The notes beneath the pieces were generated by a model. That model made no database searches, was not told the DNA's origin, and saw nothing but the letters and a program-made list of their open reading frames with translations. A DNA stretch of 64,000 nucleotides from a virus: the IMG/VR virus record IMGVR_UViG_3300008627_000683, positions 1 through 64,000 of that record; one strand, given 5' to 3'. Both the position numbers and the translations under genes were made by a program. Below, piece after piece: positions 7,859-16,949 of this stretch (position 1 is the stretch's first letter; each line of letters begins with the position of its first letter).

Positions 7859-9490
7859 TTAGAAACCCCACCAATCACGTACTCCGGGATTAAATGACCC
7901 GCTGGTTGTTCCTGTTATTTTCTCAACTTGCCCATCGCTGTTAGGCACGGGAGTAGAACTGAAATATTTATACTTTATCCATTCTTTACATTTATGACCT
8001 CCAACAAAAATTTCTTGTTCATTATAAGCATCTAATTCTACTTTATATCCCCAGATATAAGCAATATAGTTTAGCACGTCTACAGTAGATTCGTTTGCTA
8101 ATTCTCTACCGCTTTTACCTCTGTATAAATGTAACAATAATGTTCTTTTATCATCATGATCAAAGTCTCTTACTTGTATATCTGGAATGCGATAGTTATA
8201 GTCATATTGTCTTGCTAATTCTTTGCGTATGCTCTTGTAACCAGCGTTGTTATGGATTGCTTTTACTTGATAATGTGGATCTTGCTTGCGGTCGCCAAGT
8301 TGGAACAATCTAAAATCACGTATAACTTTTGGAGATAAAAACTGTAGTATAAAACTCTCGTCCCTATAATTAGCAACGATGTCTAATGTAATCTCTTTCC
8401 AATTACCGCCAGCAACATCAGGAAACCATTCTTTATCTTCTTTTGTTGGCTCATCGCACATACGTTTAATGTCTTGAAAAATAGCAAAACCTAATGCATA
8501 TGGATTTATGCCACCATAATATGGTTTATCAAATGTAAGTTGGTTTAAAACGTTTGTGTGTAGTTTTAAAAACTCTAGCATACTTGCGTCACAAATCAAA
8601 CCTTTTTCATGTAAACGATTCATTGTATAATAATGCACAAAGCAAGCATATCCTTCGTTCATCACTTTTGTTTGTCCTTGCGGATAAAAATATTGTGCTA
8701 TCTTACGCACAATACGACATAATTCGCGTTGCCAATCTGTTAAATTAGGCGCGTTTTTTTCAAGGAAATATATAATGTTTTCTTCTGGTTTATCCAAATA
8801 AACATATTTTCTGTCTGTTTTCTTCTTTTCTTCCTTTTTACGTTTAATTACTGTTGTGTCCCATAACTCATTAACATGTTTGCGTAAGTATTCTGCCCTT
8901 TCACCCGCTTTCTCTGCCTCTGCATACGAATTAAGTTTTACTGGACGCTTATATTTGTTAATACCGTAATTACGAATAGAGTGTAATGCATCTAAAAATA
9001 GTTCTACTTCGTCTAATCCATATTTTTCTTCACACTTCTTAACAAAGTTTTTAGCAAATACAAGATAATCAATAATTGCTTCTGCGTTTGTCCATGTTTT
9101 AAACAAGTAGTTATTTTTAAAGAAATGGTTGTGGCCAAACGCGGCGTGAGCAATAACTAATGCTTGCGTGGTCATTGTATTCTCTTCCATGAGATAGTTT
9201 ATGCATGGATTACTATTAATAACGAGTTCGTATGCTAAACTAGTTCTACCTTTTCTGTATTGATTTTCATAATGTGACCATGCCTTACCATTGCTCCAAT
9301 GGTTATATGATAAGGGCATACCAATACTTGCATATGCATCTAACATTTGCTCAAACGTTACAACTTCAAGTTGGTTCGTGTAAGTATCGCAACCAAGTTC
9401 ATTAACTGCAATATCTTCGCAAGCATCGTAGATGTTACTTACAAGTTCAAAACTCCAATCATCTTGTTGTGTGAATAATAGTTTAGTCAT
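7859..9490 (-). CDS. spoVR: SpoVR family protein
   Basis: The 543-residue protein matches the SpoVR/YcgB family in length and signatures: an N-terminal W/Y-rich block (GMPLSYNHWSNGKAWSHYE), the central NEGYACFVHYYTMNRLHEKG segment and the C-terminal VRDFDHDDKRTLLLHLYRG. In bacteria spoVR is coexpressed with prkA/yeaG and yeaH and linked to sporulation, stationary-phase and stress physiology; its biochemistry is unresolved. Here the three genes are contiguous. The ATG at 9490 overlaps the yeaH stop by 8 bases. Confidence 0.93.
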   Translation of the reverse strand: MTKLLFTQQDDWSFELVSNIYDACEDIAVNELGCDTYTNQLEVVTFEQMLDAYASIGMPLSYNHWSNGKAWSHYENQYRKGRTSLAYELVINSNPCINYLMEENTMTTQALVIAHAAFGHNHFFKNNYLFKTWTNAEAIIDYLVFAKNFVKKCEEKYGLDEVELFLDALHSIRNYGINKYKRPVKLNSYAEAEKAGERAEYLRKHVNELWDTTVIKRKKEEKKKTDRKYVYLDKPEENIIYFLEKNAPNLTDWQRELCRIVRKIAQYFYPQGQTKVMNEGYACFVHYYTMNRLHEKGLICDASMLEFLKLHTNVLNQLTFDKPYYGGINPYALGFAIFQDIKRMCDEPTKEDKEWFPDVAGGNWKEITLDIVANYRDESFILQFLSPKVIRDFRLFQLGDRKQDPHYQVKAIHNNAGYKSIRKELARQYDYNYRIPDIQVRDFDHDDKRTLLLHLYRGKSGRELANESTVDVLNYIAYIWGYKVELDAYNEQEIFVGGHKCKEWIKYKYFSSTPVPNSDGQVEKITGTTSGSFNPGVRDWWGF

Positions 9491-10829
9491 CACTTTTATC
9501 CTTTGGTGTAAAAAACCTTCTAAAAACTGGATATATATCTTTGCTTTGATGAACTCTACCTAATTGTATATTCGACCATTCTTGTGATAACATATAATAT
9601 CTCTTTTCCATACCAGCGCCTGCTACATATTTCAAATCAGCATGTGTCTGACCTGCATTAGGAACAATGCATAAGAATGTAAAATATTGGCAAATAGGTA
9701 AAAGATCGTTGCGTAAAACTTCTGCTACTTTATCATTGTCTGTTGTAAAATTATCACCATCACTTGCCTGGCTAATATAAATGTTCCAGTGTTCTAAATC
9801 ATATCGCTTCTTAATAATTTCATGTGTTAATTCTAATGCTGAACTTACTACTGTGCCGCCACTTTCTTTGCTATTAAAGAATTCATCTTCTGTACATTCC
9901 TTAGCAACAGTATGGTGGCGTATAAACACAATGTCTACCAAGTCATACTTCATATTTAAAAACATATGTAGTAAAATAAAAAAGCGTTTTGCTAAATTCT
10001 TTTCACGTTCTTGCATTGATATTGATACATCTAAAATACAAAACATTACAGCCGCATTTTTAGGCTTTGGTACTTTAGAGAAGTTGTTAAACTTTAGATC
10101 AATTGGATCAATAAACGAGATAGCATTGTATCTTGCTCGTATGCGTTTTATCTCTTCCTCAATCTCTTGCAAACGTAGCCATTCTTGTGTTCTATGATCT
10201 TTGCCTGGTGGCAATGTAGCAAAAAACTCAAGTATTTTATCACGCTCTTCTAGTAGTTCGCGTAATTTTCTTCCCTTAGGCTTTTTAAGAGCCAAACGTC
10301 TGCCAATACTGCGTATCATGCTCTGTTCTAAATTTAGATTGTTTGGTGAGCCTTCATTTACATAACCTGCTCTTTCAACACTAAACTCTTCAATACTTTT
10401 CTTTTGTTTCTCTATTAAATCAGGAAGTTCTAAGTCTTCAAATAATATATCTAAAAATTCATCTTTGTTTATAGAGAATACAAAATCGTCTTCGCCATAT
10501 GCATCATCTGAACCTTCAGATCCGCCGCCGCCTCCTTGGCCACCCTGGGGTGGTTTGCGTATTTTATCGCCAGGAACATATTCTTTATTGCCGGGTAAGA
10601 CATAATCTTTTTCACCTGATTTAGGATCGTATTGGAATTGTGGTTCTTTAATACTTTTAGCAGGAACTTTGACGCGGCTGCCAGACTTTAGATCCTTGAT
10701 AGATCTGTTTTTAATAGTTTCGTCTAAGCTTTCCTTAATATACTTCTTTGACCGCTCAATGAAGCGTTGTCTATTGGAAAGATTCTTTCCCTTAGGATTT
10801 GAACGCCTGTCAATAATATGCTTGGCCAT
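9483..10829 (-). CDS. yeaH: YeaH/YhbH (DUF444) protein with von Willebrand A-like domain
   Basis: The 448-residue protein has the family N-terminus (IIDRRSNPKGKNLSNRQRF), a low-complexity Gly-rich linker (about residues 95-105) and a VWA-like domain with the metal site DVSIS (near 266). YeaH is the usual genetic partner of the kinase PrkA/YeaG; in E. coli the pair works under nutrient stress. Order prkA-yeaH-spoVR is as in bacterial genomes, so the module was probably acquired as a block. Confidence 0.93.
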   Translation of the reverse strand: MAKHIIDRRSNPKGKNLSNRQRFIERSKKYIKESLDETIKNRSIKDLKSGSRVKVPAKSIKEPQFQYDPKSGEKDYVLPGNKEYVPGDKIRKPPQGGQGGGGGSEGSDDAYGEDDFVFSINKDEFLDILFEDLELPDLIEKQKKSIEEFSVERAGYVNEGSPNNLNLEQSMIRSIGRRLALKKPKGRKLRELLEERDKILEFFATLPPGKDHRTQEWLRLQEIEEEIKRIRARYNAISFIDPIDLKFNNFSKVPKPKNAAVMFCILDVSISMQEREKNLAKRFFILLHMFLNMKYDLVDIVFIRHHTVAKECTEDEFFNSKESGGTVVSSALELTHEIIKKRYDLEHWNIYISQASDGDNFTTDNDKVAEVLRNDLLPICQYFTFLCIVPNAGQTHADLKYVAGAGMEKRYYMLSQEWSNIQLGRVHQSKDIYPVFRRFFTPKDKSDD

Positions 10830-10838
10830 GGTAAACCC

Positions 10839-12779
10839 TTAACTTGACTTCTGGGTTCTCATGTACCATTCAACAAGTCTACGAACTTGCCTATCAGTAT
10901 AACCTTTCTCTTCCATACGAGCAACAAAGTCATTGTGCTTTTGTTGGTCATCTTTGTTTTGCTTATTACCAAAGGAAATAATAGGTAGTAGTTCTTCTGT
11001 GGACGCAAACATTTTCTTTTCAATAATCTCGCGTAGTTTTTCATAACTCGACCACTTTGGATTCTTACCTTTGTTTTTTGCTTTTGCTCTCAATACAAAG
11101 TTGACTACTTCGCTACGGAAGTCTTTTGGATTAGCGATACCGGCTGGTTTCTCAATCTTCTCTAACTCCTCGTTTAGTACTTCGCGGCTAAACAAGTTGC
11201 CTGTGTCAGGATCTTTAAAGTCAATCTCTTGAATCCAGTGATCAGCGTATTCAATATAACGATCAAACAAGTTTTGTCCATAATCACTATAACTTTCTAA
11301 ATATGCTTTTTGTATTTCATTACCAATAAAGTCAGCATACTTTGGAGCCAACCATTCTTTAATAAAGTTTGTGAGCGTTTTTTCATTTTCCTCACCAAAC
11401 TGATCGCGTTTAATTGCTTGCTCTAGTACAAACATCAAATGTACTGGATCAGCCGCAATCTCGTTTGTGTCAAAGTTAAACACTTGTGACAGTATCTTAA
11501 ACGCAAAACGTGTTGATGAGCCAGACATGCCTTCGTCTACTCCCGCAACGTCTTTATATTCTTGTAGTGACTTTGCTTGTGGATCAGTGTCTTTTAAATT
11601 CTTGCCGTTATACACTTGCATTTTGGAAAACAAATTACTGTTTTCATGCTCACGCAGTCTACTTAAAATACTATACTGCGATAACATTTCAAGTGTTTGC
11701 GGGGCACATGGATGCTGTGCTAGTCCACTTGAGTCTAGCATCTTTTCGTAAATACTAATCTCTTCATCAATACGTAAGCAGTAAGGAACCTTAACAACAT
11801 ACACACGATCTAGGAACGCTTCGTTGTTTTTGTTGTTCTTAAATGACTGCCATTCTGATTCGTTACTATGTGCTAAAATTGTTCCACTAAACGGAATAGC
11901 ACTAATACCTTCTGTACCCATATAGTTGCCTTCCTGCGTAGCAGTTAGCAATGGGTGTAATACTTTGATTGGTGCTTTAAACATTTCAACAAATTCCATA
12001 AGGCCTTGGTTGCCTTTACATAATGCACCACTAAATGCGTATGAGTCTGGATCGTGTTGTGAGAAGTACTCAAGTTGACGAATATCTGTCTTACCAACCA
12101 ATGAACTAATGTCTTGGTTGTTTTCGTCACCTGGCTCTGTTTTTACTACAGCAATCTGTTTTAGTTTACTTGGCTGTAATTTTACTACTGTAAATTTAGT
12201 AATGTCACCATCAAATTCATCCAAGCGTTTAATTGCCCATGGGCTTAGTAAGCCAGTTAGGTAACGCTTTGATATTTTATATTCTTTCTCAATTTGCTCA
12301 CCATATTTCTCAGGAGAGAACAGAGACAACGGACTTTCAAAAACAGGGCTAATTACATCGCCTGCTTTTAGTACATAAATTGGATGTATTTCCATTAATT
12401 CTTTTAAACGTTCAGCAAGACTCGACTTGCCGCCGCCCACTGGGCCCAACAAATATAATATTTGTTTACGTTCTTCTAAGCCTTGTGCGGCATGTTTAAA
12501 AAATCCAACAATTCTTTCTACGGTATCTTCTAGTCCGTAAAAGTCTTTAAATGCTGGATATACTCGTAATGTTCTGTTCAGGAAGATGCGTGACAACCGT
12601 GGATCTTCCGAAGTATCTATATGCTCTGGGTCCCCAATGGCAGCTAACATTCGTTCTGCTGATGTAGCATATGCGAGTGGGTCCTTCTTACATAGATTTA
12701 GATACTCTTCAAGTGTGAACTCTTGCTCTTTATATGATTGGTAATCTGCAGAGAACTCCTTTAATAGTTTGCTTGCCAT
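10839..12779 (-). CDS. prkA: PrkA/YeaG serine protein kinase
   Basis: The 646-residue protein matches PrkA across its length. The AAA-like N-terminal domain has Walker A LGPVGGGKSSLAERL (near 110) and the family block GLMEFVEMFKAPIKVLHPLL followed by TATQEGNY; the C-terminal PrkA domain ends in a helical DRQVRRLVEWYMR tail. PrkA/YeaG phosphorylates serine/threonine and governs stress and starvation responses. A phage copy could hold the host in, or release it from, a stress state; this is inference. It is the first gene of the three-gene module. Confidence 0.94.
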   Translation of the reverse strand: MASKLLKEFSADYQSYKEQEFTLEEYLNLCKKDPLAYATSAERMLAAIGDPEHIDTSEDPRLSRIFLNRTLRVYPAFKDFYGLEDTVERIVGFFKHAAQGLEERKQILYLLGPVGGGKSSLAERLKELMEIHPIYVLKAGDVISPVFESPLSLFSPEKYGEQIEKEYKISKRYLTGLLSPWAIKRLDEFDGDITKFTVVKLQPSKLKQIAVVKTEPGDENNQDISSLVGKTDIRQLEYFSQHDPDSYAFSGALCKGNQGLMEFVEMFKAPIKVLHPLLTATQEGNYMGTEGISAIPFSGTILAHSNESEWQSFKNNKNNEAFLDRVYVVKVPYCLRIDEEISIYEKMLDSSGLAQHPCAPQTLEMLSQYSILSRLREHENSNLFSKMQVYNGKNLKDTDPQAKSLQEYKDVAGVDEGMSGSSTRFAFKILSQVFNFDTNEIAADPVHLMFVLEQAIKRDQFGEENEKTLTNFIKEWLAPKYADFIGNEIQKAYLESYSDYGQNLFDRYIEYADHWIQEIDFKDPDTGNLFSREVLNEELEKIEKPAGIANPKDFRSEVVNFVLRAKAKNKGKNPKWSSYEKLREIIEKKMFASTEELLPIISFGNKQNKDDQQKHNDFVARMEEKGYTDRQVRRLVEWYMRTQKSS

Positions 12780-12819
12780 AATCTTTGCTCCTGTGCTTTA
12801 TGGTTCTTTACTATATTTA

Positions 12820-12845
12820 GCGTTTTTTATTACGGTAATAAACGC
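12820..12845. repeat. Inverted repeat between divergent genes
   Basis: TTTATTAC/GTAATAAA (12826-12833 and 12835-12842) form a near-perfect palindrome flanked by GCG/CGC, about 40 bases upstream of both the prkA start and the + gene at 12885. It could be an operator or an RNA hairpin; no T-run marks it as a clear terminator. Confidence 0.5.
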
Positions 12846-12884
12846 ATAATAAATACAAGTACACGTTCGTGATATATCATTGCA

Positions 12885-14333
12885 ATGATTACATTTATAT
12901 TTGAGCCAGATATTCCTTCAAACCAGAAAGAAGAAAAAGAGGTTAAAGCAGGTGGCGCTCCGATTATTTCAAACGGAGCGGGGATAGATAAACATTCATC
13001 GTTACCGTACAGTATTATTTCTAATGCTGTTAGACCCGCCACCTTTAAAGATGCTATCAATAACACTGAAGGTATGCAAGCAAAGTCTCTTAAAGAAGTT
13101 GATTTATCAGCTGACGATATCTATATATACCCCATTTTTACAACAGAATTCTTAAGCGTATTTGGTTATACACATGAATATGAATCAAAATATAAATTTT
13201 TAGATCCTGTAAGAGTAATAATACCATCTATTTTCGAGTTTTTGCCAGATTCTATTATTGACAAAGCAAGAAAAAAGGAATTGTATATTGCTGTTATGTC
13301 AATTTGTGAAGGGAAGTCTTATTATTCTGGCTGGGATTATGTTAAGTTTTCTTGTAACATGCACGGAATTTCTGAATCGCAAATTATACCTGTGTTGTGT
13401 GGTGAGCATAGTGAATATAAAGATGATGTCTTAAATTTTCGCAAAGACTATATACATTTAAATTATTATGCATTGGAGCTCAGTTATAAAATAAAAAAAG
13501 GCTATGAAACTATATTAAACACATTATCAAATGAAAAAAAGAAGCATTTTATTTGTCTTAATTCACAAATAAAACCACATAGATATCACTTAGTGTCAAA
13601 TATTTTTAATAACGATTTAATAAATTATGGATATATATCTTGCCAAAATTATGAAAGTCATGTAAACAATTTTTCACAAATTGAAGGAATCTATCAAATG
13701 AGAGAAGTATTAAGACAAGATGGCGCTAATATTTCTGAATTTTTACAATTTTATTCCACCTTACCTTACACTGTAGATAGTATCAATCAAAACAATTACA
13801 CTAATGCATTGCATTCTTCATGGAATCATGATTCAAAATTATATGACCTTAATATTAACAAGGCCTGTGATATTACTAGTAATCAAATTGATGCTTATTA
13901 TAAAGCTGCTGTAATTGATGTTATAACAGAAACAGCATTAATAGATCACGATATTAAATTTTTAACTGAAAAAACATTTAAAGCAATTATGTATAAAATG
14001 CCTTTTATTATATCCGGAGATAAAGGAAACAATAAAGAACTATTACGACATGGTTTTAAGTTATATGACATGCTCTTTGATTATACATTTGACGATTATG
14101 ATTCATACGTTGATAGAAACAATGCTATCACGAAACAACTTAAAAAGTATTGTGATATGCCACTTAAAGACTTCGTCAATAGAGTACAACAAGATGATGT
14201 TCAGAAAGTAATAGAACATAATTTTACAATGCTAAAAAATAATAATGTGTGGCAGAACTTTGCTAACGACTTGGTGCGACAGCTACTGGGGCATAATAAT
14301 GTATGGCTAAACTTTGATAATGATTTATACTGA
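12885..14333 (+). CDS. Glycosyltransferase-like protein, 482 aa
   Basis: An AT-rich + strand gene. Residues about 360-400 contain the block LTEKTFKAIMYKMPFIISGD followed by LLRHGFKLYDMLFDYTFDD, a pattern I associate with phage glycosyltransferase-like proteins (T/SEKTFK...P(F)I..G......L...GF). No signal peptide is seen. The C-terminus holds a duplicated segment (NNVWQNFANDL, then NNVWLNFDNDL). Its 3' end faces the radical SAM gene 11 bases away. Function as a transferase is tentative. Confidence 0.5.
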   Translation: MITFIFEPDIPSNQKEEKEVKAGGAPIISNGAGIDKHSSLPYSIISNAVRPATFKDAINNTEGMQAKSLKEVDLSADDIYIYPIFTTEFLSVFGYTHEYESKYKFLDPVRVIIPSIFEFLPDSIIDKARKKELYIAVMSICEGKSYYSGWDYVKFSCNMHGISESQIIPVLCGEHSEYKDDVLNFRKDYIHLNYYALELSYKIKKGYETILNTLSNEKKKHFICLNSQIKPHRYHLVSNIFNNDLINYGYISCQNYESHVNNFSQIEGIYQMREVLRQDGANISEFLQFYSTLPYTVDSINQNNYTNALHSSWNHDSKLYDLNINKACDITSNQIDAYYKAAVIDVITETALIDHDIKFLTEKTFKAIMYKMPFIISGDKGNNKELLRHGFKLYDMLFDYTFDDYDSYVDRNNAITKQLKKYCDMPLKDFVNRVQQDDVQKVIEHNFTMLKNNNVWQNFANDLVRQLLGHNNVWLNFDNDLY

Positions 14334-14344
14334 ACTCTAACCAG

Positions 14345-15664
14345 TTAGTAATAGATTTTATATATTTCTCTTACGTCATATTCAGGGTGATGTTTTTGTA
14401 GTATTTCTAGAGCGTTTCGAATTCTACTATAATCATTTTCTTTATTGAATGTAAAGTTTTTCAAAGATTCAATTAGATTTTTTATTTGTTCAATATCATC
14501 GCTGTAAAAACAACTACTTTTCTTCAGTGTGTGTTCAATTTTCTCTCTGCAATTTTGGACGACATCATAGGGAACTAATCGCAAGTTAAAATCACTGCTA
14601 TCTACCATTTGAACAAGCCCTGCTATACGCACTCTCTTATGCATAGGTATTTTTTTATTTTTTAGATCCATAAAAGAAAGTAGTTCATCTAAATATGGCA
14701 ACGTTAACGCTGTTATAACTATATTAAACGAAACTGGAGTATGATCGCATTCTAGGCCAATCTGTAAATATTGATCAATATTTTTTTCTAGTTTTGTCCA
14801 TTTTACAGGATATCTCTGTAATTCAATCGCCGGGCCTACACTATCAATACTTAATACTAACATAACAAGTTTAAAATGCTTGATGATTTCAATGAATCTA
14901 GGATGAATCATTGTCGTATTTGTAGTTATTACTAATTCTATATTTTTACTGTGATCGCATTCTATCAAATATTCTAAAAATTTTAAATTTTCTAATATTA
15001 TAGTGGGTTCGCCGCCACTTAAATACAATCGAGTAATATTGCTTATTCTTTTTTCTCCAATAATATTTTTTAATCCTATTTTTGAAGGCCAATTATATTT
15101 TTTAAGTTTTTTAGAAGTTCTACTCGCACCCGCGTATTCATTGTCAGGCCTGCCTGTTTCAGAAAGATCATATTTAAATTGGCTTAAATCATCAACGCCT
15201 AGTCTATTAAAAAATCTTCCATAGGTAATACTATAATCACTATTACAAATTTTACATGCCAAGTTACATGTATTTCCAGACTGTATTTGATAAAAATAAG
15301 GATAGCTATCGTCTAATATAAAATTATTTTTAACACTTTTATCAACAACGTCTTGTATGTGAGGATAGCTATCCTCCGCACCAAGCGCCGCCTGGCGAAC
15401 ACTCCACATGCCACGTTCTTCAGAGTCCCAGCAATTCTGACATTCAGGTGCCTTAACTCCATTATATAGATTTTCTCGAAGTTTAAGCATCCTTTTGGAA
15501 TTCCACGCATCATTTAAAGTATGTGTGTTTATGTTATAGTGATTTCCGTTCTCATCCAAGTGGGCATACTCTTTATCGTTACTCGAGGCACAACAAAATT
15601 TTATATCACCATTGGTTTCTATTTCTTGATGGGCCCAGGGATAAGTGCAAAGTGGTTTATTCAT
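14345..15664 (-). CDS. Twitch-type radical SAM protein, 439 aa
   Basis: The protein begins MNKPLCTYPW and has an N-terminal Cys cluster (KFCC..., later CQNC), then the radical SAM CxxxCxxC motif CNLACKIC (near residue 133) and the SAM-binding LYLSGGEP block. This twin-cluster (twitch) architecture is found in marine phage radical SAM proteins of unknown substrate. ATG 15664 is chosen over the ATG at 15688 because it overlaps the upstream stop by 8 bases and matches the usual start of the family. Two relatives lie at 32793-33860 and 49013-50452. Confidence 0.82.
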   Translation of the reverse strand: MNKPLCTYPWAHQEIETNGDIKFCCASSNDKEYAHLDENGNHYNINTHTLNDAWNSKRMLKLRENLYNGVKAPECQNCWDSEERGMWSVRQAALGAEDSYPHIQDVVDKSVKNNFILDDSYPYFYQIQSGNTCNLACKICNSDYSITYGRFFNRLGVDDLSQFKYDLSETGRPDNEYAGASRTSKKLKKYNWPSKIGLKNIIGEKRISNITRLYLSGGEPTIILENLKFLEYLIECDHSKNIELVITTNTTMIHPRFIEIIKHFKLVMLVLSIDSVGPAIELQRYPVKWTKLEKNIDQYLQIGLECDHTPVSFNIVITALTLPYLDELLSFMDLKNKKIPMHKRVRIAGLVQMVDSSDFNLRLVPYDVVQNCREKIEHTLKKSSCFYSDDIEQIKNLIESLKNFTFNKENDYSRIRNALEILQKHHPEYDVREIYKIYY

Positions 15665-16301
15665 TATCTTGTATTTTAGATTGGACAAATCTATCTAACC
15701 CTTCGTATGTGTCGTACAGCACATAACGCCACGAATCAAACTCTGCCGGATGTGGATATTCTTCTGGCTTTATAAAAATAAAAGTAATATTATAAAAATG
15801 TTTAAACAATAACTCAAACTGTTTTATCCATTTTTCTGGATTACGTGGTCCTTGCTTTTCGTTTCTATAATGTTCTGTATTTAGATATATGTTATTAGCA
15901 TACTTTTGGTTTTTTCCCTTGCCATAAAAGTCGTAACCCAACAACATAATAACATCTGCTTCTTCTTTTATAGCAGTATAAACAGCATACAATCCACTGC
16001 TCCAATTAATAGGTTGTTGGTATGTTTCTAAACCAAAATAAGGAAGATCGGGCAACACTCTTACTTTATCTTTTGCTAAGTAGTGCGCCCAATCCTTACG
16101 GGTGTAAAAGTTAGAGCGTAAGTGAACGCCATTACTGACTGCTTCTCTTGCCCTAAACTTATTACAGCATATCAAATTGTCAACGTGATTGTCTCGCCAA
16201 ATCGCGCCGCATCCGTATAACGGTCCTATGTCGCGCAACTTTTGTAAATCATAACTTTTGCGTGTCTCACCATTGCCAATACAATATGCTATTTTTTTCA
16301 T
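15657..16301 (-). CDS. GNG/YGC/WSSG-motif protein (paralogue of 27727-28311), 214 aa
   Basis: Shares with the product of 27727-28311 an N-terminal glycine loop (IAYCIGNGETRKSY), a YGC block, a WSSG block and a hydrophobic LGYDFYG block, in the same order. The pattern suggests a Rossmann-like nucleotide- or sugar-binding enzyme related to DUF115/sialyltransferase-like phage proteins, but the reaction is unknown. It overlaps the downstream radical SAM gene by 8 bases, pointing to a joint role. Confidence 0.65.
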   Translation of the reverse strand: MKKIAYCIGNGETRKSYDLQKLRDIGPLYGCGAIWRDNHVDNLICCNKFRAREAVSNGVHLRSNFYTRKDWAHYLAKDKVRVLPDLPYFGLETYQQPINWSSGLYAVYTAIKEEADVIMLLGYDFYGKGKNQKYANNIYLNTEHYRNEKQGPRNPEKWIKQFELLFKHFYNITFIFIKPEEYPHPAEFDSWRYVLYDTYEGLDRFVQSKIQDNE

Positions 16302-16319
16302 CTGGTAATTACCTTTAAA

Positions 16320-16327
16320 TATTTATA
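16320..16327 (-). promoter_or_regulatory. T4-type late promoter TATAAATA in a divergent intergenic region
   Basis: TATAAATA on the minus strand lies 18 bases before the start at 16301. On the + strand the overlapping TTTAAATA (16314-16321) ends 5 bases before the ATG at 16327, so this 25-base gap may fire both ways. Confidence 0.55.
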
Positions 16328-16707
16328 TGAGCGAAGTAACATCCCCAGAAGAAGCAGTAGAAAAAGCAGAAAAAACAGCAACAAGTATCGAAGAACTACT
16401 TCTGAATACTAGTTTAGATGCTACTGAATTTTTATTACCTTGGATTGCAATCCTAGTCAGCGTAATTGCGGCATTAATGGTCAAGGACTGGACTGTTGCT
16501 ATTGTTCGTGGTATACGTTTTAAAATGAGTCCTACTTTTAATCCGGGCGACTTGGTATTACTAGAAGGTGAAGAAGCAGTTATTATATCTATAGGACTTA
16601 TTAGAACTATATTTGAACGAACTGAAAATGGCGCCACTGTTTGGCGTTATGTTCCGAACGAAAGACTTGCGTTTTTAAAACTAGAGAAAGTAGTTAGACC
16701 TGCCTAA
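16327..16707 (+). CDS. Mini-MscS-like mechanosensitive channel protein, 126 aa
   Basis: One transmembrane helix (about residues 37-58, FLLPWIAILVSVIAALMV) is followed by a segment matching the MscS beta domain: FNPGDLVLLEGEEAVIISIG, then LIRTIFE and WRYVPNERL, equivalent to the F-x-V-G-D ... I-x-L-R-T ... I-P-N pattern. The pore helix and the long C-terminal vestibule of full MscS (286 residues in E. coli) are mostly missing. It could be a minimal channel or a dominant modulator of host MscS. The 3' end overlaps the convergent gene by 4 bases. Confidence 0.6.
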   Translation: MSEVTSPEEAVEKAEKTATSIEELLLNTSLDATEFLLPWIAILVSVIAALMVKDWTVAIVRGIRFKMSPTFNPGDLVLLEGEEAVIISIGLIRTIFERTENGATVWRYVPNERLAFLKLEKVVRPA

Positions 16708-16931
16708 GGCTTTATATAATCAAAATAAGAAGAACGTTCTTCTTCTAATTGTCTATTTTTATTATAATGACTATAAACATTATCTAACACACTTTTATGG
16801 CCCAGGCAAGTGACACCATCAATTGGTAAATCACCGCAACTCATCTTAAAGAATTTAATTGCATCTGCATGAGTTTTTGCTGATGTCACATATAGCGTAG
16901 TACCAGATTTTACTTCAAATTGATATTCCAT
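16704..16931 (-). CDS. Hypothetical protein, 75 aa
   Basis: A small soluble protein with mixed charge and no recognisable motif. The late-promoter-like CTTAAATA lies 5 bases upstream of its ATG. Function unknown. Confidence 0.55.
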   Translation of the reverse strand: MEYQFEVKSGTTLYVTSAKTHADAIKFFKMSCGDLPIDGVTCLGHKSVLDNVYSHYNKNRQLEEERSSYFDYIKP

Positions 16932-16949
16932 AGAAGTATTTAAGTATGG

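Noticed and set aside
7859-12779. Bacterial chromosome segment or prophage edge
   Set aside because: The stress module and fusA could suggest host DNA, but they are embedded without a break among phage genes and T4-type late promoters, with the same base composition.
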